Positions 23,867-33,014 of a stretch of 64,000 nucleotides of DNA are shown here, piece after piece. This stretch comes from Teretinema sp942493045 (GTDB taxonomy: Bacteria; Spirochaetota; Spirochaetia; Treponematales; Treponemataceae), in the NCBI GenBank assembly GCA_942493045.1, contig OW818665.1:992001-1056000 (forward strand), read 5' to 3'. The translations under genes were made by a program, and so were the position numbers. Numbering within the stretch: position 1 is the stretch's first letter; every line of letters starts with the position of its first letter. The notes under the pieces are model-generated. The model was not told where the DNA came from. It made no database searches and worked only from the letters and a program-made list of their open reading frames with translations.

Positions 23867-25452
23867 GATTTCTCAGTATATCCCGCAATCATATCCAGCG
23901 CAAGTTGAATCGGATTATCACGCTGTTTTTGACCGGCCCAGGCCATGAACGGCAGTAAGCATACATGCCATGGATTATCGCGGTCGAAGGCGTTCAAAGC
24001 CAGTCGCCACTGTGCCGTAAGCTCGCTGATGAAGGAATCAAATTCAAAGCCGGATTTTCCCTCATATTCCCTCCAGAGCCCGCCGTACGGACCTGTAACA
24101 GCAGCGCTGTTTTCGAGAACCCGCGCCCCATCCTGAAATCTCATTGTAAAACCGTGATGACGGGCAACGGCTATAAAAGACTGCTCGTAGCGGTCCAGAA
24201 TTTCGGTACGGTACTGAAACTGAATACCATCATCAACGCGGCGCACCGGAGCACGGAACAACAGGGCGCTGTAACTGTTTTCCAGAGGCCGATAGCGGTT
24301 CTGGCAGCCATCAAAAATTGACTGCAGATAGGTTCCCCGGGAATAACACTTACCGGCAGGATAGCAAAAATCTGCGCCAAAGATCCGGATGCGGGAAAAT
24401 CCGCATTGCATGGCCGCGCAGAGGGCGGCAAGAGTAACAGTACCTCCCGAGGAATCCAGAGTTCGCAGTGAGCCGAAACTCAGGGCGGAGCGGGCGAGAG
24501 GGTGTGTCCCGGCCGTGAAAATAACCGGTGAACCGGACTGCCGGGCGGCGTGAGCCAAACCCGGGTTTCCGCAAATATCCAGAATCAGCGTTGTCTGGGG
24601 CGCCATGCCGTTATGCACATGATGAGCGGAAACGGCCTGGGCATCGATACTGACCAGATAATCGGGAATGATTCCGCGCTCTTTTAAAACCGGGTAGGCC
24701 GTATCTGTCGAAAACAGGCATAATCGTTCCCTGTCCCGAAGCAACGCGGGGATTCCGGCCTCCAGTGACGGCCCGGCGGCCAAGATCACGGCCTGCTCGC
24801 GAGACAGACTGGTTTGTTCGCCATGAATATGATCAGTTCCGGAGAGCAAATATAAATTTTCTAGGATATTGCGAAGCCATATTCTTCCAAAATGGGCTTG
24901 TACGGAATAGTCCGCGGTCAGGGAATTGAGGTAGACATTCAGCGCGTCAGTCAGGGCTGAATACTCTTCCGGAAAGGCCTCCGAAAAAGAACGCAGCGGA
25001 GCGCAGATAAACTGACCGTCGAGGGCAGGATAATAATGAGCCGAAAACGAAAGACTGCCACTTCCGTCCGGAGTCAGAATAAGCAGATCGCGATCCAGTA
25101 TCAGATCATCCATGTTGTTCAGCTGAAAAAGTTCTGCCAAAGCTGTCGGATTGATTTCCAGAACCGCGCAGCGCCGTTTGGGAAAGCGACGCCTGAATTC
25201 ACGAATATGGCAGGCTGAACCCAGGCCGATAAATACGACATAACCGTCGGAAGGAAGATCGTCGATAAACTTGGCGGCTTCACGCTCCGCATTGTAGGCT
25301 GAATGCAGCAACCGTCCCTGTCGTGTCAGCGGTATCGGAATCCCGTCAGCGCTGTTACGCATACCGCTGTAGTACGCTGGTTCGACTACCAAGGGCATCG
25401 CGGCAAATAAAGCCGGATAACGTTCCCGGAAGAGAGCCATGTCAGTGCCCAC
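23863..25452 (-). CDS. Maf / DUF115 family protein (motility-associated glycosyltransferase-like)
   Basis: 529 residues if the GTG at 25452 is used (GAGGA lies about nine bases upstream); an ATG at 25440 is the alternative. The MptE-like DUF115 core is clear: VILAAGPSLEAGIPALL, LCLFSTDTAYPVLKERGIIPDYLVSIDAQ and, later, RIRIFGADFCYP. Maf proteins add nonulosonic-acid sugars to flagellins in several bacteria, which suits a spirochaete with periplasmic flagella, but the substrate here is an inference. The gene overlaps or abuts a divergent paralogue upstream and the degenerate GGDEF gene downstream. Confidence 0.8.
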   Translation of the reverse strand: MGTDMALFRERYPALFAAMPLVVEPAYYSGMRNSADGIPIPLTRQGRLLHSAYNAEREAAKFIDDLPSDGYVVFIGLGSACHIREFRRRFPKRRCAVLEINPTALAELFQLNNMDDLILDRDLLILTPDGSGSLSFSAHYYPALDGQFICAPLRSFSEAFPEEYSALTDALNVYLNSLTADYSVQAHFGRIWLRNILENLYLLSGTDHIHGEQTSLSREQAVILAAGPSLEAGIPALLRDRERLCLFSTDTAYPVLKERGIIPDYLVSIDAQAVSAHHVHNGMAPQTTLILDICGNPGLAHAARQSGSPVIFTAGTHPLARSALSFGSLRTLDSSGGTVTLAALCAAMQCGFSRIRIFGADFCYPAGKCYSRGTYLQSIFDGCQNRYRPLENSYSALLFRAPVRRVDDGIQFQYRTEILDRYEQSFIAVARHHGFTMRFQDGARVLENSAAVTGPYGGLWREYEGKSGFEFDSFISELTAQWRLALNAFDRDNPWHVCLLPFMAWAGQKQRDNPIQLALDMIAGYTEKS

Positions 25453-26956
25453 GCTGAACTATCCTCTTCAATTCGGCAATCATGCGCGTACTGGTTGTGC
25501 GGATTTCATCAAGTACCGTGTCGAGGGCCTGACTGTCAGCAGAAATCTGCCGGCTAGCCTTATTCAATTTCAATAGCCCTCCGTAAGCGGCCATCTGTAC
25601 AAATTCTGAAACCACTGTTTTTCCCGCCAGCAGTTCCGCGCTCAGGGCAATACTGTCAGGCCCCTGTAGCACGCGACCGATGCCCTCTAATAAAGAGAGC
25701 AGGCCGGAAACCCTTTCCGAAACCGCGCTGGTTTGACCGGATCGGAACGGGAGCGGATGGTGTGAACCGCTGATAATATCGGAGAGAGCGCAGCTGCGTA
25801 TTTGTGGAATGTCCCGCCCGATAGGCCGGAGTCGGATAAAGCGGGCTTTGAAAGATGCATCGCGTCCGGCGAACCAGGAAGCATACATTTCATGCTGATT
25901 TCCGGAGAAGGACAGCTGCGCAAGCACAGTAGCGAGCGGTTGTAGCCGGCTTACAGAAAGAGCATGCAATTCATCGAAGGTATGGGGTCTGGCATGCGCA
26001 AAAGCCGGACTGACTGCTAAATCGAGGCCGGAAGCGTAAACGCATTCAGTACTATGATTCAGGGCAAACACGGCCGCGGTTCCGGCTACGCTACCGTTGC
26101 GCGGAACTGATCGGGGTATGCAGCCGATAATTTCAAATAATTCGGATTCGAGTTGTGAACCATAGGAAAGAGGGAGAATCGGATGATCCGAAAACAGGGC
26201 CGTTGGAACAGCGGCTTCCAGTGGAACCGCCAGCGGCACTCCTGGAGGCAGCCAGTCCAGATGCCGTTCGGCCCAATAGCCGCCATCGGTAGCAATGCAG
26301 AGATCCACCCGGGTAGCGCTGGAAGAAAGCGGTCGCAGAGCTGATGAAACGGCTAACACAAAAAAACGACCGTTGTCGACAGGCAGAGCAGGCTCCAGAC
26401 CAGGACCGGAAAGAGCAAGAAGAATCGGCTGCTTTATTACCGGAAGAATGGCGCAGTCCCGGATGCGGCAGGCATTTCGAAAACTGTTTTTCAGCCAGCG
26501 CCGGCCAAAATGTCCGCGGGTAGACAGAACACTTGTGGACAAACGGATAAAATCAGCAATAGTATTCCAGACAAAGGCAGCCGCTTCCGGCCAAAAACTA
26601 TCGGCTATCTTCCAGGGAATGAACAGGGACAGGGGAATATCATCTTCCATTATTCGGGCAGACAGAAAGGACTGGAGCGCCACTGTATCATCGGGCCGCC
26701 ATACAGCATTCCATTGCTTGTCAGTTTCCCGGAATAAGTCCGGGGTATATCGCAGGGCTATTAATAAGGCATCGGGAAAACGGTGACGCAGGGCAGGTTG
26801 CAAATAGGACTGTCCGGGTTCGCTGATCACAATAAACTTTGGAATTACTGCTGTTTCTATCTGATCGACAAAGCGCTCCGCTTCCCTTACCGGATCATAG
26901 CGGGAGTGTAATTGCGCCGCTGCGGTTCGGACAGAAAAAGCTTTACCACTCTCCAT
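25442..26956 (-). CDS. divergent Maf / DUF115-like paralogue
   Basis: 504 residues from the ATG at 26956; the frame is open to 27022, but that start would overlap the upstream gene by 80 bases rather than 14. It aligns loosely with the following gene along its length: AERFVDQ near the start, RGHFGRRWLKN, LLALSGPGLEPALP in place of the nucleotide-loop motif, RVDLCIATDGGYWAERHLDW and CVYASGLDLAVSPAFAHARPH. Key acidic and glycine positions of DUF115 are only partly kept, so it may be an inactive or differently specific partner forming a heterodimer with its neighbour. Confidence 0.6.
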   Translation of the reverse strand: MESGKAFSVRTAAAQLHSRYDPVREAERFVDQIETAVIPKFIVISEPGQSYLQPALRHRFPDALLIALRYTPDLFRETDKQWNAVWRPDDTVALQSFLSARIMEDDIPLSLFIPWKIADSFWPEAAAFVWNTIADFIRLSTSVLSTRGHFGRRWLKNSFRNACRIRDCAILPVIKQPILLALSGPGLEPALPVDNGRFFVLAVSSALRPLSSSATRVDLCIATDGGYWAERHLDWLPPGVPLAVPLEAAVPTALFSDHPILPLSYGSQLESELFEIIGCIPRSVPRNGSVAGTAAVFALNHSTECVYASGLDLAVSPAFAHARPHTFDELHALSVSRLQPLATVLAQLSFSGNQHEMYASWFAGRDASFKARFIRLRPIGRDIPQIRSCALSDIISGSHHPLPFRSGQTSAVSERVSGLLSLLEGIGRVLQGPDSIALSAELLAGKTVVSEFVQMAAYGGLLKLNKASRQISADSQALDTVLDEIRTTSTRMIAELKRIVQRGH

Positions 26957-27926
26957 AAAGGAATTCCAAAACCTCCAGAGAAAAAGTAGAAGATCCTCTG
27001 GATTCGTATTGTATCTTTTCACAAACTGCGGGGCTGAATAATTTTTGCAAAGCGGTTTTCAGTTGCTGGAAATATAGATTTATATCAATTCGTACCCCGG
27101 TAAAAACCGCCAGGGTGATATGACCGCTATCGTGAACCACACTGATATTCGAAGGGCCAAGATGGCCGTTGATATTCCTGGCTATCACGTGAAACTGATA
27201 GAGCAGCTCTGAATGATTGAGCTCTTCCTTTTCCAAAAGCAGCTGATCGCAGGTAATCACCGCCAAAGAAGCGATCAACCCGCGTTCAAGCGCTTCTTCA
27301 ACCATTTCCTTGACACGCAGACTGTGTCTGTTAACCGGTAAAGCCGATAGACTGTGCTGAGCGGCCGGTAGAGCCTCCTGAAGCCGGGTAATGATCTGTT
27401 CTGGAAAGGGGGGCGGTAGCGCGGGCAGAAAATCCGGTTTCTTAAAATCCAGCAGGGAAGTTACCAACATCAGATAACCGCGTCCAATTTTATGAACTTC
27501 AAAGGGGAAAAAGAAAACCGATTCCAAACTGTCAAATTCATGAGATGAAAAAAAAGAGCGTAGACTCGCAAATCCTTCCTGATTGAGCTCTGTCCATCCG
27601 GAAGGTTTCAGCAGAGGGACGAAGTCAGTCTGGTACGGTAAAAACCGGTTAATGGTAGATAGGTCAAAACCGACAGGAAAAAGCATCATTAACGGACCTT
27701 CGTTGGAAGGACAGAGCAAGGCCGCGCGTTCACAGCCGAAAAAAGCATAGATCCGGGATAGAGTTTCCTGGAGACTGTCCGTAGCTGAAAAAACATTATT
27801 CGGGGCAGTAATTGAGGACGGTTCTGTAACAACACTCTTTAAACGACGTAAAAGTCCGGAGCTTTTCTCCGGACTTTTACTAGTAGTCAGCACCTGCTTT
27901 TGAACGGCCTGATTAAATAAACCCAT
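26943..27926 (-). CDS. hypothetical protein, GAF-like N-terminal region
   Basis: 327 residues, no membrane segment. Residues ~45-165 have the strand/helix rhythm of a GAF-type domain (SLQETLSRIYAFFGCERAALLCP, then VGFDLSTINRFLPY and a second half ending GYLMLVTSLLDF), but this rests on pattern only. The C-terminal half (about residues 200-327) is a separate helical/strand domain of unknown type. It begins two bases after the stop of the large acidic protein and overlaps the next gene by 14 bases, so it belongs to the same coupled unit. Function unknown. Confidence 0.5.
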   Translation of the reverse strand: MGLFNQAVQKQVLTTSKSPEKSSGLLRRLKSVVTEPSSITAPNNVFSATDSLQETLSRIYAFFGCERAALLCPSNEGPLMMLFPVGFDLSTINRFLPYQTDFVPLLKPSGWTELNQEGFASLRSFFSSHEFDSLESVFFFPFEVHKIGRGYLMLVTSLLDFKKPDFLPALPPPFPEQIITRLQEALPAAQHSLSALPVNRHSLRVKEMVEEALERGLIASLAVITCDQLLLEKEELNHSELLYQFHVIARNINGHLGPSNISVVHDSGHITLAVFTGVRIDINLYFQQLKTALQKLFSPAVCEKIQYESRGSSTFSLEVLEFLYGEW

Positions 27927-27928
27927 AC

Positions 27929-30900
27929 TCAGGAAATGCCAAGCTCCTCGAAGAGCTTTTTATAAACCTCGAAGTGTTCAGACCGGGCGAATTCCTCAAT
28001 TTTTTCCTCAGGAAGGCTTTCCAGCAATTGGTCCATGTAAGAAAGTACAGATTTAATTTCTTCTTTCAGTTCCAGAGGCATGGTCCCTACCGCAGAAGGA
28101 CCGCCTTGCGGCGCCGGTGGATTGGGTGAGGTGAAGCTTGATGGTTCTTCAATATCCATTCCGTCAGAGAGAAGGGTCTTATCATCATCCTGGAAAGACT
28201 CAACTTCAAAGCTGTCAAATTCAGTGGAATCCAGGTTTTCGACCGGCAATTCGGAAGCTACCGGAGGCTCAAGTTCTCCAAGTGTGATATCATCTTCAAA
28301 ATCAGACTCGGTTTTACTATTCCCGAAGCTGTTTTCAATTTCTGAAAGATCGATTGAAAACTCATCCAGAATCGGTTCTTCCAGTTTTTCATCATCAAAA
28401 TCGATAGTCTCAATATTACTGTCGTCCAGGGCAATTTCATCCATCGCCGGCTCTTCCATTTCTGAGCCTTCCAGATAGCTGATATCATCGGGTATGGATG
28501 TGACATGGGCAATCGGTACACTGTCAATCAAATCATTTTCCGGCACTTCAAACGCGGAGTCGGGAAGACTTTCCGGTACATCCGGATCCTGAATCTGATT
28601 AAAAATATCGAGTGAATCCGGCATAGTATCCACGCTGTCATCGCCTTGACCCTCATCGGCAGGCAGCTCCTGGTCAATACCAGGTTCTTTTTCTTCGGTA
28701 AAATCCGCGGTAATAAGGATATTATTAAGTTCATCCCCGGTAAGGGCAATAGTCTCGTCAGTATCGTCATCAGCGAAGAAACCGGAGCTGTCCTCGGTGA
28801 CTTCGGAGGGCGCAACAATGGGCTCGGCGGTATTAACAGGTGCTTTTCTGCCCAATTCGCCCTTTAATTCGGCAAGCTCGCTCTTGATTGAGGCCAGCTC
28901 ATCTGCAATTTTCTTGAGTATTTCAGCCGAAATATCGTTCACTTCATCATCTCCGTCACCCACGGAAGGTGTATCCAAAAGATCTTGCTCAAAGGCGCTG
29001 ACATCATCGAAGTCATAAGCAATTTGATCCACAGGCCCTGATTCGTCGGAATCATTATACCCTGTAGCGGAGGTTATAGCAAGATTTTCTTCATCGAAAG
29101 GTGATTCAACGGCGGCTTCATCTATTTCCGGGATGGAAACGTCGACTGATTCTGGGAAATCGGCAAAAGCTTCATCGGAAATCTCATCCAGACTGATTGT
29201 CTCATCCGGCGTAACTGACAAATCCGCCTCAAAGGAACGGCTGTCCTCAATTTCGACATTCAGATCGTTCGTACTGCTCATGTCCGAGATGTCGGCAAAT
29301 TCAGACAGGTCTTCCATGTTAACGTCGGCAGCAGTGTGGGCCGGCTGCGGTTGTGGGAGCTTTTCAGGTTCCATCTGTGCTTTTGGACGGTCAGAATCAC
29401 CGCCGAACAGTGAAACTTCCAGTTCATCATCCGCGGTGGTCTGGGCTACAGGCGCGGTTACCGCGACAGAACCGTCCTCCTCGAACACTTCCAGGTCAAA
29501 TTCAGTTTTATCAACAGTTTTGGACACCGCCGGCTTATTCTCCGGAACGGAAGAGGAGCCAAGCGAACCGAGCAGATCGTCGAATTCATTTGTCACCTCA
29601 GTCCCTTGACCGGCCATTGCGGAAACGGCCGGAACTTTCTTTTCAGGCGCGCCGAAATCGGGAATATCTTCAAGCAGACTATCCAATTCAGAAGAAATGG
29701 GGGCGGAAGCAGTTCCTCCGGTTTCATCAATCAGTTCAACGCCAAATTCGGGGTCATAAAATTCTGAATCGGCAACGGATCCGGCAGCTTTTATCTTCTC
29801 AGTGTCAGTGATGTATTCTTCATCGAATTCAAGGGCAATTTCAACAGGATCGTCATCGTCATAAATCCGCTCTTTTTCAGCGTCGGCGCCGCCGGTTTCA
29901 TTGAAGGAATCGATAAAAGAATCCAGATCTAGGTCATCACTCGAACCAGAGACAGCGGTGGATTCCGGTTTAGGCCTGTTTTCCGGACTGTCCGAAATTA
30001 CTCCGGTATTCAAATCGTCTAAAAAACTGCTGAAATCATCATCGGTGGGTAAAGTCAGTGTGTTACTTTCAAGCCCGGCTTCGTTTCCAATTTCGCTGAG
30101 GCTGTCCTCCAGAAAATCCTGCACATTCTCGTCTGCCGGCAGGTCAAAGTCATTCATTTCAGATAATACCGAAAGATCGCTGTCTTCAGTGTCGCTTTTT
30201 CCGGGTACCTGGGCAGTATCTTCAAAGAATACATTCACGGCTTGATCAACTTCGTCAGTTTGTCCGCCGGCTGCAGATTCAAGGCTACTCTCTGCGGGAG
30301 AGCTGCTGAAGGAATCCATATCGAATTCCTCGAGGTTAAATTCAGTTACATCCGGAGCAGCTGCGCCGCGGGCGGATTTAACGGAAACTTCAGTATCAGT
30401 TTCCACGACACTGTTCATTTCATTTCCAAAAACCGGAATCTCCATAAATTCGACAGAAACTGTCTCAGAATCACTTTCCGGCGCGGCAGTGGCAGAATCA
30501 TCATCGAGAGCCAGATCGTCAAAGGTAATATCTTCAAAACTGTCCAGAGATACATCAGAGAGCGAATTCAGCGGTCCGGTATCAGATTCAAATTCATTAA
30601 CCGTATCATCCGGCAGGCTGTCCACTTCATTATGGGCTTCCATTTCCTCAAAGGCCGGAAAATCCATCTCTTCCAGAGTTTCAGTACTCTCCAGGGTATC
30701 TGAATCAAAATTGTCATCGTCCGAGGAAACCGGACCGGATTCAAAATCCGGTAAAACGAAATCGGGCAACTGTCCTGAATCAGAGAGACTGGATTCGAAT
30801 AACGGCTTAACCAGGGGAGAGGAAAAGGCTTCAAGAGGGGATTCCTGCGTAGACGGAATGGCGACGGAACGGGAAGGCGGCTCTGTTACGTCCCGGGGGC

Positions 30901-31003
30901 CGCTCTTAATCCATACACCATACTGATCGAGTGATGCCTCATTGGTCATCTCAAGAGGAAAAGAAGAATCCTGTATATCATCCCGCTCAAACTCTGATGT
31001 CAT
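27929..31003 (-). CDS. large, highly acidic low-complexity protein
   Basis: 1024 residues, not recognised. Nearly the whole length is built of Asp/Glu/Ser-rich segments with regularly spaced aromatic and aliphatic residues (patterns like D-S-F-E-D, L-D-S-F) and few basic residues, suggesting an intrinsically disordered chain with a very low isoelectric point. Exceptions are a short N-terminal motif YGVWIKSGPRD, a short coiled coil at about two thirds (ILKKIADELASIKSELAELK) and a C-terminal helical block (LKEEIKSVLSYMDQLLESL to the end). No signal peptide, membrane helix or cysteine was noticed. GGGAG precedes the ATG. It heads the five-gene unit that includes two Maf-like genes. A cytoplasmic scaffold is an inference. 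Confidence 0.65.
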   Translation of the reverse strand: MTSEFERDDIQDSSFPLEMTNEASLDQYGVWIKSGPRDVTEPPSRSVAIPSTQESPLEAFSSPLVKPLFESSLSDSGQLPDFVLPDFESGPVSSDDDNFDSDTLESTETLEEMDFPAFEEMEAHNEVDSLPDDTVNEFESDTGPLNSLSDVSLDSFEDITFDDLALDDDSATAAPESDSETVSVEFMEIPVFGNEMNSVVETDTEVSVKSARGAAAPDVTEFNLEEFDMDSFSSSPAESSLESAAGGQTDEVDQAVNVFFEDTAQVPGKSDTEDSDLSVLSEMNDFDLPADENVQDFLEDSLSEIGNEAGLESNTLTLPTDDDFSSFLDDLNTGVISDSPENRPKPESTAVSGSSDDLDLDSFIDSFNETGGADAEKERIYDDDDPVEIALEFDEEYITDTEKIKAAGSVADSEFYDPEFGVELIDETGGTASAPISSELDSLLEDIPDFGAPEKKVPAVSAMAGQGTEVTNEFDDLLGSLGSSSVPENKPAVSKTVDKTEFDLEVFEEDGSVAVTAPVAQTTADDELEVSLFGGDSDRPKAQMEPEKLPQPQPAHTAADVNMEDLSEFADISDMSSTNDLNVEIEDSRSFEADLSVTPDETISLDEISDEAFADFPESVDVSIPEIDEAAVESPFDEENLAITSATGYNDSDESGPVDQIAYDFDDVSAFEQDLLDTPSVGDGDDEVNDISAEILKKIADELASIKSELAELKGELGRKAPVNTAEPIVAPSEVTEDSSGFFADDDTDETIALTGDELNNILITADFTEEKEPGIDQELPADEGQGDDSVDTMPDSLDIFNQIQDPDVPESLPDSAFEVPENDLIDSVPIAHVTSIPDDISYLEGSEMEEPAMDEIALDDSNIETIDFDDEKLEEPILDEFSIDLSEIENSFGNSKTESDFEDDITLGELEPPVASELPVENLDSTEFDSFEVESFQDDDKTLLSDGMDIEEPSSFTSPNPPAPQGGPSAVGTMPLELKEEIKSVLSYMDQLLESLPEEKIEEFARSEHFEVYKKLFEELGIS

Positions 31004-31060
31004 TGACTGCTCCCGAAAAAAAAATTATGAGTCTGTTATTTTATCGGCATATTTTCTTAT

Positions 31061-31095
31061 ATTATAACTGTATATTAAGCAAATTGAACTGTCAA
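31061..31095 (-). promoter_or_regulatory. promoter of the acidic-protein operon
   Basis: On the minus strand TTGACA (31090-31095) is followed after 17 bases by TACAGT (31067-31072) and, directly adjoining, TATAAT (31061-31066). The transcript would have a leader of about 50 bases with GGGAGC at 31009-31014, so unlike most unit-leading genes in this window it is not leaderless. Confidence 0.6.
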
Positions 31096-31138
31096 ATGAA
31101 TTTAAGCTTTTGTCCCGCCATGCCGTAATTAGCTGTAT

Positions 31139-31606
31139 ATGAAACGCTTACATTTGGTAATACCGGTTTTTATCGGTACGCTGGTCTATTCATCAATCAG
31201 TTTTACGGTTGGACAACGCGGTTTATGGCCAATGCACCAGCTGGAAATACAAAAGCCCGCTATCGCGGCCAATGTTGATTCTCTCAGTCTCTTGAATTCA
31301 GATTTGGACAGCCTGCTCAACAACCTCTCGGCTGACGGAGACACAATAGCGGTTTATGCCCGCGAACTCGGCTTCGTGGCCGAAGGCGAACACCTGATCC
31401 GCTTAGCCGGTTTTTCAGGAGGCATCAAACGCACGGTGGATCCGGGAATACGACTGGAAGTTGCCAGTCCGGCCTATCTTCCGGAGTGGGTATGTAAGCT
31501 GTTTGGTTTTTTTTCAGCCCTGGCAGTTCTCATTACGGAAATCATCGTGTATCGCGGCAAACGTTATAACAGCGCGTATCGGAAACCGGAAGCGCTTATT
31601 CTTTAA
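31139..31606 (+). CDS. septum formation initiator (FtsB/DivIC)-like protein with extra C-terminal membrane segment
   Basis: 155 residues. The N-terminal membrane segment (about residues 5-24) is followed by a short coiled-coil-like stretch and the family ending D-x-I-x-x-x-A-R-E-L-G-(F/Y)-V-x-x-(G)-E (DTIAVYARELGFVAEGEHLIRL), as in FtsB/DivIC proteins that bridge the divisome. The usual protein stops soon after this; here a second hydrophobic segment occurs at about residues 117-138. The 3' end overlaps the convergent gene by 11 bases. No Shine-Dalgarno and no convincing promoter was found near the ATG. Confidence 0.65.
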   Translation: MKRLHLVIPVFIGTLVYSSISFTVGQRGLWPMHQLEIQKPAIAANVDSLSLLNSDLDSLLNNLSADGDTIAVYARELGFVAEGEHLIRLAGFSGGIKRTVDPGIRLEVASPAYLPEWVCKLFGFFSALAVLITEIIVYRGKRYNSAYRKPEALIL

Positions 31607-32486
31607 TCCAGGTAACATTCAGGATAATACTTTCCATGGCTAATATGTTTTTTCCGTCATTTCGAATGGTGACGGTTTTTTTTGTCCCGCCTAAATTGCG
31701 TTGATCACCGGAAATCAGGAACCGCCATTCCAGTGGCGGAGCTATAGCCGCTGCCTGACGGGCTACCGGATCAGGCAAATCGATAAACTGCCGTACTGTT
31801 GGCGCACCCTTTTGCCGGACGATCAGTTCATCACCGGAAACGGTCAATTCCAGAGATACTGAAACACCGCTGGACAACACCGCCACCCCCCGGCCGCCGC
31901 GCAGTATCATTATTTTTTCGACGCCCTCTTCACCTCTCCAGGAACCGGCCAGAGCGTCAATATTGCGTACCGCCTGCCAGGACAAGCCGGAAGCAGAGCT
32001 ATCTGGAGTACCACCATCTGTTGAGGTAGCTAGTTTAATGCCGTTTGGATCAGGGGGGTCGGGCAGGGCCAGGGATTGATCGAAAAGATCACGGACTAAA
32101 ACCCTGGATTCGAGCAAAATGCGATTGGAATTTTCGTATACCCGCGAGATCAGCCTGGTTACACCAAAAGGGCCGCCCTTGAGCACCAACTCTAGCTTAA
32201 GCCCGTCCGGGCGATTTTCCAGCTTACCGTAAAACAGATAATCCGCGCCGTCAGGCACCCCGAGATCACGGGGTAATCCCTCGCCTCGCATATCCAGCAT
32301 ACGGTAGGCTTTTTGTTCGCGAATAAAGGAAAAAATCAGATCGGCTACGGTACGGGTTACCGCGTCCCCGACATCATTGGCGGACAAGGCATAAACAGCC
32401 ACCACCGGGGCAGCTTGCGCATTCAGCGCGGTAACCGGCAGAAAACAGAGAAACAGGGCGATAATAACCGTCTGTATAACTCTCAT
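31596..32486 (-). CDS. exported hypothetical protein
   Basis: 296 residues from the ATG at 32486, chosen because a TATAGT -10 box ends eight bases upstream; an in-frame TTG three codons earlier lies too close to that box. A Sec signal peptide (hydrophobic to about residue 20, cleavage near LNAQA) precedes a soluble region with two parts: an N-terminal domain with VAVYALSANDVGDAVTRTVADLIFSFI, resembling the nucleotide-free CsgG/TolB-like start of surface proteins that assemble a named list of components, and a C-terminal beta-rich part from about residue 175. Function is unknown. It lies 51 bases downstream of smpB on the same strand but appears to have its own promoter. Confidence 0.55.
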   Translation of the reverse strand: MRVIQTVIIALFLCFLPVTALNAQAAPVVAVYALSANDVGDAVTRTVADLIFSFIREQKAYRMLDMRGEGLPRDLGVPDGADYLFYGKLENRPDGLKLELVLKGGPFGVTRLISRVYENSNRILLESRVLVRDLFDQSLALPDPPDPNGIKLATSTDGGTPDSSASGLSWQAVRNIDALAGSWRGEEGVEKIMILRGGRGVAVLSSGVSVSLELTVSGDELIVRQKGAPTVRQFIDLPDPVARQAAAIAPPLEWRFLISGDQRNLGGTKKTVTIRNDGKNILAMESIILNVTWIKE

Positions 32487-32494
32487 ACAATACA

Positions 32495-32500
32495 ACTATA
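32495..32500 (-). promoter_or_regulatory. -10 box of the exported hypothetical gene
   Basis: TATAGT on the minus strand, eight bases before the ATG at 32486; transcription would start one or two bases before the start codon. No good -35 hexamer is seen at 16-18 bases, so this is supported only by the -10, the absence of a Shine-Dalgarno and the pattern at other genes. Confidence 0.4.
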
Positions 32501-32537
32501 CATCCTGTTGGGAGTATCGCATAGGGGAAACAGCGGT

Positions 32538-33005
32538 TTACTCCCTGTTTTTATTGCGAAACTCCCGCCGGATATCCTGACTCATTTCGCGATCCCGGAT
32601 ATCCGATCGCTTATCAAACAACTTCTTACCCTTGCAGATACCAAGCATCACCTTGATTTTGCCGTTTTTAAAGTAAAAATCAAGCGGGATCAGGGTAAAA
32701 CCCTTTTCATCTACCTTACGGGCCAAGCGGATAATTTCGGAGCGATGCAGCAGCAGTTTTTTCGGGCGGTCTGGGTCATGGTTAAAAATTGAAGAGTAGA
32801 CATATTCGGCGATATGCAGGCCCTTCAGCCAGACCTCACCCTTGATAATCTCAGCAAAAGCGTCCGGAAAGGACATATTGCAGGAGCGGACGGATTTCAC
32901 CTCCGTCCCCTCCAGGGCTATGCCGCATTCGATGGTCTCGTCGACCGTATAATTGAACCGGGCTTTGCGGTTTTGGGCTATCATTTTAACAGGTTCGGCA
33001 CACAT
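32538..33005 (-). CDS. smpB: SsrA-binding protein SmpB
   Basis: 155 residues, typical of SmpB. The diagnostic segments are present: N-R-K-A-R-F-x-Y near the start, GIALEGTEVKSVR, LKGLHIAEY, LLLHRSEI, and the C-terminal KGKKLFDKRSDIRDRE tail that enters the ribosomal A site. With tmRNA it rescues ribosomes stalled on broken mRNA. Two starts are possible; 33005 is preferred because a perfect promoter places transcription start about two bases before it, while the ATG at 32984 has no Shine-Dalgarno. tmRNA itself was not found in the window. Confidence 0.92.
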   Translation of the reverse strand: MCAEPVKMIAQNRKARFNYTVDETIECGIALEGTEVKSVRSCNMSFPDAFAEIIKGEVWLKGLHIAEYVYSSIFNHDPDRPKKLLLHRSEIIRLARKVDEKGFTLIPLDFYFKNGKIKVMLGICKGKKLFDKRSDIRDREMSQDIRREFRNKNRE

Positions 33006-33014
33006 CTAAGCGCG

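Noticed and set aside
28080..30926. Several long plus-strand open frames opposite the acidic protein gene
   Set aside because: They are Ser/Arg/Lys-rich mirror images of the Asp/Glu/Ser codons of the minus-strand gene, with no start signals or recognisable domains.
31101..31138. Leaderless promoter for the FtsB-like gene
   Set aside because: Candidate -10 sequences near the ATG match the consensus poorly and no -35 is placed well, so it was not annotated.
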